Source: Micractinium sp. NFX-FRZ
Taxonomy: Eukaryota > Chlorophyta > Trebouxiophyceae > Chlorellales > Chlorellaceae
Assembly (NCBI GenBank): GCA_029339195.1
Contig: JAPTJF010000087.1
Location: forward strand, 62,001 to 126,000
Length of the DNA: 64,000 bases
Direction: 5' to 3'
A program made the position numbers and the translations under genes. The notes below the pieces were generated by a model. The model saw nothing but the letters and a program-made list of their open reading frames with translations. It did no database searches and was not told the DNA's origin. This document shows positions 59,301 through 64,000 of this stretch, piece after piece. Numbering within the stretch: position 1 is the first letter of the stretch; every line of letters begins with the position of its first letter.

Positions 59301-62300
59301 CGAGGGAGGGCAGGGAGGAAGGGAAGCAGAGGTGCTGGGGTGGGTGGGGCCTGGGAGTGTGCATGGAAAGCACGCGGCAAAGCTGCCATTGGAGGCCATC
59401 TTTCAGTGACAAAGTAGCCGTACCGGCAGCCACAGCGGCAGGCCCCATCGCACCCACCCCGCCAGCCCCAACCACTCAGTCCCACCCTGCCCCCGCCCCG
59501 CCACACAGCATGCTCACGCCCACGCCCACGCCATCCGCCTTCCCACTCCGCCCCCGGCCTCACCGCTGCGCGCGCGCCACGAACGGCTCCCCCGCCGGCC
59601 CGCCCATGCTCAGCTGCTGCTTGAACACGGTCAGCGCCAGCTCGCGCAGCAGCGCCAGCTGGCACTCAAACAGCGGGCGCACCAGCCCCTCCAGGCTCTC
59701 CACCAGCTCCTCACGCTTGGCCTCGCTCACCGCCTTGTCAAAGTAGCGCGCCTCCTCGTCGTACCCTGCACCAAACAGCAATATACGAGAGCCATGTTGT
59801 GCAATAAAGAAAGGAACGGACGCCTCCGTCGGCTCCTCGCGCTTCACCTTGCTCACACCCTTAGAGCCTGCACGACTCTGCCCCCGCTGGCTGTGGGAGC
59901 CTCATCCACCCTCCAGGCACACAAGTCCCCGAGGTCGGCCGCCCCCTACCCACACCACCTCCAGCCCTCAGTCGCAAATGGACACCCCCACACACCCAGC
60001 TTTTGCGCCTCACTCTCAGGCAGGAGATCCATCAGGTTGGCTGCCCGCTGGCCAGAGGAGGCCCTGCCAGGTCCTGCCAGGTGCTGCGTGGCCTCCTCCC
60101 CGCCCCTCAGCCCCCACCCCCCGGGCCCCCACACCAGCCCCACACCCACCCACCCTCCAGGCACGAGTCCATGAGGTCGGCTGCCCGCTGCCCAAAGGAG
60201 GTGGCCAGGTCCTGGGAGGCCTCCTCAGACAGGGTGGCCCAGGCGGCGTCCCGCCGGAACGCCTCCAGCTGCTCCTCCGCCAGCTCAGCGCACCGGATGT
60301 TGGCCACCATGACCTGAGGGGGAGGAGGAGCAGAGGGAGGAGGAAGGGGGGCGTGAATTGATCTGGAGGAAGAGGAACCCAAGGGGGTGTGTGAAGGCAG
60401 GGGGGCGCAGAGAGCTTCTAGAAAGCAAGGGGCTGCAGCGCGCTTGCACCACCTCCCGCACCCACTTCCTCCCCCTCTTGCTGCCGACTGCCGGCACCAA
60501 CAACCAGGGCGCTGGCTGCCCGCTCGCTCACTCACCCGGTGTGCCGGCAGGTTGAGGTCCTTGTGCTCCCGCACCACCTCCCACACCTTGCCCATGCTCA
60601 GCGCCAGCGCGTGCCCCGGCAGCTTCTCGTCGCTCTGGCGCAGGAAGCTCTCCTCCTCATCTGGGGTGGCGTGTGGAGGTGTGCAGCAGGCGGTGGCGGG
60701 CGGTCGACGTGGGGCACGGCATGCATGCATCCATGTGACCATGTGGGAGCAGCACTGCTCACAAGATGCCCACACGCACTCCACGCGGCACCAACGCCTC
60801 TTACATGCACATACACAACTCCTCGGCACACAATGCACCGCTCACCGGCCGGCATCAGCACTGACCTTGCATGGCGGCACAACAAACCCCCACCCCAGCC
60901 ACAGCAGATGCTAAGCCGCTCACCCGCCCGCCCGCGTCCGTGCTGAACTTGCGGCGCGGCAGCACCGCCTCTGCCAGTCACCCCTCCCCCAGCATACAAT
61001 TCTCACCCGCGTCCGCGCTGAACTTGCGGCGCAGGATGACCGCCTCCGCTGCAAAGTCCTCCCCCCGATCCTCGTAGTTGGACAGGGCGGCGTACTGCAG
61101 CTCAAAGAAGTCGTGCAGGCTGCACCCCTCGTACTGCAGGGGGGGGGGGCAGAACACAGAAGAGTTGGATAAGTGTGCATGACTTGAGTGAGTGCTGTAG
61201 CTCCGTGAAGTCGTGCAGGCTGCATACTGCACTGGGCACACAGTGGGGCGGGGCCCGAGGGCGGGTGCCCAGGAGACCCAGAGGCAGCAGAGCAAAGGAA
61301 GCAGGCAGGGCACGCAGACAGGCGGCACGGCGCGCCTCTTCTGGTCGCGATGCAAGCCGCAGAGACCAGGCGGTGCGCATGCACAAGTGAAAGCGCACAC
61401 CCTCTCAGCTAGCCCCGGCAAATGTGCACAACACGCATGCATCTGCGCACACAACCTCACACCTGCGGCGGCTTGGCGATGCCGTCCCACATGCGCCCCA
61501 GGTCCGCCTCCCACGTCTCACACAGCTTCTCCAGCGGCGTGCGCGTGCGGTCACGGAACACAAACAGGAGCACGGTGCGCCGCCGGTTGGGCGCGGGCTG
61601 CGGGCGGGGCGGGGACAGGCGGGGGGCAGGGAGTGGAAGTGGGAGCACAGCTGGGAGAAGCCGGACCACAGGCGCGTGGCCGTGCACCTTGCACCGAGTC
61701 CGAGCTCAGCCTGACAGCGAAGTGCTCTGCCATCCCGCCCCAACTGCGCACGCTCACGCACAGCATACACAGCACACATTTTCCCCACCCACCATTGGCG
61801 CCTGTCCTCCTCGGCTCCCCCTACTGTTCACAGAGAAGGCTGGAGGCTGACCTGGGAGATGGCCTTGAGCAGCCACCAATGCCCGCTCCCCACGTCACCA
61901 TCCCACTCCCCTGGTTCACCCCTCCAGCACCCAAGCACACAAACAAGCAAGCTGCTGTGCGAGGCCTGTCCTTCCCACCTGGAAGAGCTTGAGGTTGACC
62001 TGGAAGATGGTCTTGAGCAGCGGCTTGCCCGCGCCGCTCTCCCGCCCCACGTCCTTGGCCCACATGTTGACCAGCACGATGTCTGCCACCGCCAGCGCAA
62101 AGAGCGCGGACTGGCGCTCAAAGGAGGTGTCGTCCTCGCCCCGCTCCCGCCCATCCGACCCCTCCAGGTCCATCACCAGCGTGGTGGGTGCTGCCACCTT
62201 GGCGGAGCGCGCCAGCCAGATGCCGCGCGTCGTCTGGTGCCGCCCCGTCAGCGCGTCCATCTCCTCAAACCGAGTGCCAAACTGCAGGGGGTGGCAGGCA

Positions 62301-62883
62301 CGGGGTTTCTGGGTGCCTGGGGTCTTTATGGGATTGTGTGTGTATATGCCAGCGCATCCATCTCCTCGAGCCGCGTGCCAAGCTGCAGGTGAGCACGGGC
62401 CCGGCAAGGGCAGCTGGTTTACTACTGAGGAGTAAAGGCACATCTCTTCAACTGCACGTTAGATTAACGCACAGTACGAGGTCAGGGATGTTGGGGGTGG
62501 AGTGGTGGTGTGCCCTGGCCCAGCCGCAAGGCCGCTGTGGCCGCCAAACTCGTACCTCTGGCAGCTGGGTGCTGTCGCCCGGTCCTTCAAGCCCCGGCTC
62601 GGTCCTCGCTCTCCACAGCCCCTCCTTTCCTCTTGCACTCCCCCCGTTCCCCACCATCCCTTCCTCCTTCTCTTCCCACCAAGAACAGCAGATCGAATCC
62701 CCTCACCAGGTGGTTGAGCAGGGTGCTCTTGCCGGAGGACTGGGGCCCCATGATGGCCACCACGGTGTACCCCACGCCAGAGCTCTCCACCCCCGTCTCC
62801 TTCACAAACGCATCCACGCCCTGCACGTTGAAGCTGCCGTCGCCGGAGACGACCTGCAGGATACCGTTGCTGTCGGCCGCCAT
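56372..62883 (-). CDS. RHD3: RHD3/Sey1 ER-fusion GTPase (atlastin-like)
   Basis: Dynamin-superfamily GTPase that fuses ER tubules. About 13 exons give roughly 860 residues. Exon 1 (62883-62707) has the P-loop [14 protein letters not shown]. Exon 2 (62281-61979) has [20 protein letters not shown] (switch I), [16 protein letters not shown] (switch II) and [12 protein letters not shown]. Next: [13 protein letters not shown] with [47 protein letters not shown], the helical middle domain ([20 protein letters not shown] and others), then [20 protein letters not shown] and [18 protein letters not shown], the two short membrane helices, and a tail ending GSRKDD-stop. Introns contain at least eight degenerate copies of adjacent exon ends. 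It shares a 1-kb divergent region with NOP58. Confidence 0.93.
57533..57562 (-). repeat. RHD3 intronic echo of an exon 3' end
   Basis: Resembles 57646-57674 in the upstream exon. On the minus strand it reads HLMSGSTLC against [10 protein letters not shown] second matching block at about 57451-57500 extends the similarity into the intron. Confidence 0.6.
59820..59862 (-). repeat. RHD3 intronic echo of the exon beginning near 59766
   Basis: Matches about 59697-59739, reading [13 protein letters not shown] against [12 protein letters not shown] on the minus strand. It lies in the intron upstream of the exon. Confidence 0.7.
59903..60053 (-). repeat. Two RHD3 intronic echoes of the exon 3' end near 60157
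   Basis: The true exon end at 60151-60195 reads [14 protein letters not shown]. Copies at 60011-60053 ([14 protein letters not shown]) and 59903-59945 ([12 protein letters not shown]) follow in the intron, making three imperfect units spaced by about 140 and 110 nt. Confidence 0.75.
60917..60976 (-). repeat. RHD3 intronic echo of the exon 3' end near 61008
   Basis: Offset 75 nt from the true exon end. It reads [14 protein letters not shown] against [13 protein letters not shown], and a GTGAGCGG donor follows a short insertion. Confidence 0.8.
61197..61232 (-). repeat. RHD3 intronic echo of the exon 5' start at 61133
   Basis: Offset about 100 nt. It reads [13 protein letters not shown] against [13 protein letters not shown], and is preceded by a possible acceptor. 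Confidence 0.8.
61835..61876 (-). repeat. RHD3 intronic echo of the exon 3' end at 61979
   Basis: Offset about 145 nt. It reads [13 protein letters not shown] against [14 protein letters not shown]. The internal CAG|GTCAGC could act as a weak donor. Confidence 0.75.
62351..62391 (-). repeat. RHD3 intronic echo of the exon-2 5' start
   Basis: Offset 101 nt from 62250-62290, about 35 of 41 positions identical. It reads [11 protein letters not shown] against [11 protein letters not shown] and keeps the CTGCAG acceptor in front. Confidence 0.85.
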
Positions 62884-63931
62884 GCTTGCGGGGCTGGCGG
62901 CGGGGAGGTGCGGCGTGCGCCTCGGGGGAAGCAGCGGCGGGTGCTGGCGGTAGCGGCGGTGCTGGCGGTAGCGGTGGGTGCGGCAGAAAGCGGGCCGGGC
63001 TGCCTGCGATCCGCTGTAAGCAAGGCGGTGTGAGATGCGAGGCTGTCTGGAGCTGTAGGCCTGGCGAAGGGAGCCGGCTTCAAGCGGAGGCTTGAAGGGT
63101 GCGAGCCGAGGACCAATGCGGAATCAAGGGGCGGTTGCCAGGTGATCCCGATCCCCAGAGGAGCACGAGGACGCCAGCCAGCCGCGATCTGGCGCCACCA
63201 AGGCGGCAACTTGTGCCTCTGGGAAAGGGGACGACTGCAACGCCGCTGAGGTTGCCAGAAACAGAGCACCGAGGCTTGGACTCACGGTGTCGGCCCGCCA
63301 ATTGACGGCAACTTCTTTCACTCCGCCATCTCAGCACCGCCTCGCTGGCAAGTGGCCAACATTTCCCCCTGCCCCTTTGCGCCCAGCATCAAGCAACGGC
63401 GTGGTCAGGCTATCTAGACGGGTGTGGACAGCTCCCCAAGTAGCATCGCCCGCTCCACAACCCCTCGCTCAGCGGCGGCTCCACCGTTCCGGTGAGTGCT
63501 GCAGGCAGGCGCTGCGTGCGTCGAAGGATGCGTTTATGCGCGGCTCACGCTGGAAACAGCTTGCATGCTGCTGCGGGGTGCATGCATGGCGGCACGCTGC
63601 ACCGCCTGTGCCCCTGCTTCCTGCGCGCAGCAGCTGTGCAGTCCTGCAATGGGAGGCGGGCAGGATGCGGCATGCATGCGATACAGCCCTTCCTGGCCCA
63701 CGGCCACTGCCGCCCGCCTGTTTGCTGCCGTCGACACCTCTTGCGCCTGCTGCCAGCCTCAGCAGCCTGCCCAGCTCTGTTCCCTGGGCCTTCTCCCCAT
63801 GCTGTCACACTGGTTCATTCCAGTGCAAGCCACCAGCTGCCTGCTTGTTCCCAGCCCACCTGCCGCTGACCCTGCTCTCCCCTGCCCTCGCTGCTGCTGC
63901 TGCAGCTCGTTCAGACACAGCAGCAGGCGCC
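62884..63931. promoter_or_regulatory. Divergent region between RHD3 and NOP58
   Basis: About 1.05 kb between two outward-facing ATGs, with no recognisable exon. A short CTG/CAG run lies at 63890-63906, directly before the NOP58 start. It should hold both promoters. Confidence 0.45.
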
Positions 63932-64000
63932 ATGCTGCTTCTGTTTGAGAGCTCTGCGGGCTTTGCCCTGTTCAAGGTGCTGGATGAGGGGAAGCTGAAG
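63932..64000 (+). CDS. NOP58: NOP58 (box C/D snoRNP core protein), 5' end only
   Basis: The window ends 23 codons into this gene. MLLLFESSAGFALFKVLDEG matches the conserved start of NOP58/NOP5, the core protein of box C/D snoRNPs that guide rRNA 2'-O-methylation in the nucleolus. NOP56 has a related but different start. The ATG context GCGCCATGC is acceptable. No splice site is reached before the edge. Confidence 0.85.
   Translation, partial: MLLLFESSAGFALFKVLDEGKLK

Overview
This is nuclear DNA from a GC-rich green alga, most likely a trebouxiophyte of the Chlorella/Micractinium type. The genes are eukaryotic and intron-dense, with mostly GT-AG introns, many of 80-500 nt, and very GC-rich codons. 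Several genes end near a UGUAA poly(A) element, the usual green-algal signal. No organelle, bacterial, viral or transposon gene was recognised. All exon models here were read by eye from splice phase and protein similarity, so exact boundaries are provisional.

Layout, left to right: RAD51 recombinase (+); a CobW/COG0523 metal-chaperone GTPase with a C-terminal WW domain (+); a Lys/Ser-rich nuclear-type protein (-); PIG-T, a GPI-transamidase subunit (-); a plastid Ycf45/SPD1-like AAA+ ATPase (+), one intron of which holds a strong 62-bp-arm RNA hairpin and an antisense ORF; a pair of small minus-strand exons; a secreted alpha/beta hydrolase with a Pro-rich/Cys-rich tail (-); a small secreted cystatin-like protein (+); a papain-like cysteine protease with three LysM domains (+); a second alpha/beta hydrolase, paralogous to the first but without the tail (-); a very large Gln-rich coiled-coil protein (-); the ubiquitin-eL40 fusion (+); the ER-shaping GTPase RHD3/Sey1 (-); and the first 23 codons of NOP58 (+), cut by the window edge.

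The 24-43 kb block looks like a small extracellular/wall cluster: two secreted hydrolase paralogues flank a secreted cystatin-like protein and a LysM (glycan-binding) cysteine protease. The rest are housekeeping genes without an obvious shared pathway. The most unusual signals are (i) the hairpin in the SPD1 intron, whose mismatches are mostly G:U on the sense strand only; (ii) degenerate copies of exon ends ('echoes') placed in the neighbouring introns, at least eight of them in RHD3 and others in three more loci; and (iii) uncommon domain fusions (CobW-WW, papain-LysM x3). Long sense-strand pyrimidine-rich 3' UTRs recur after several genes.
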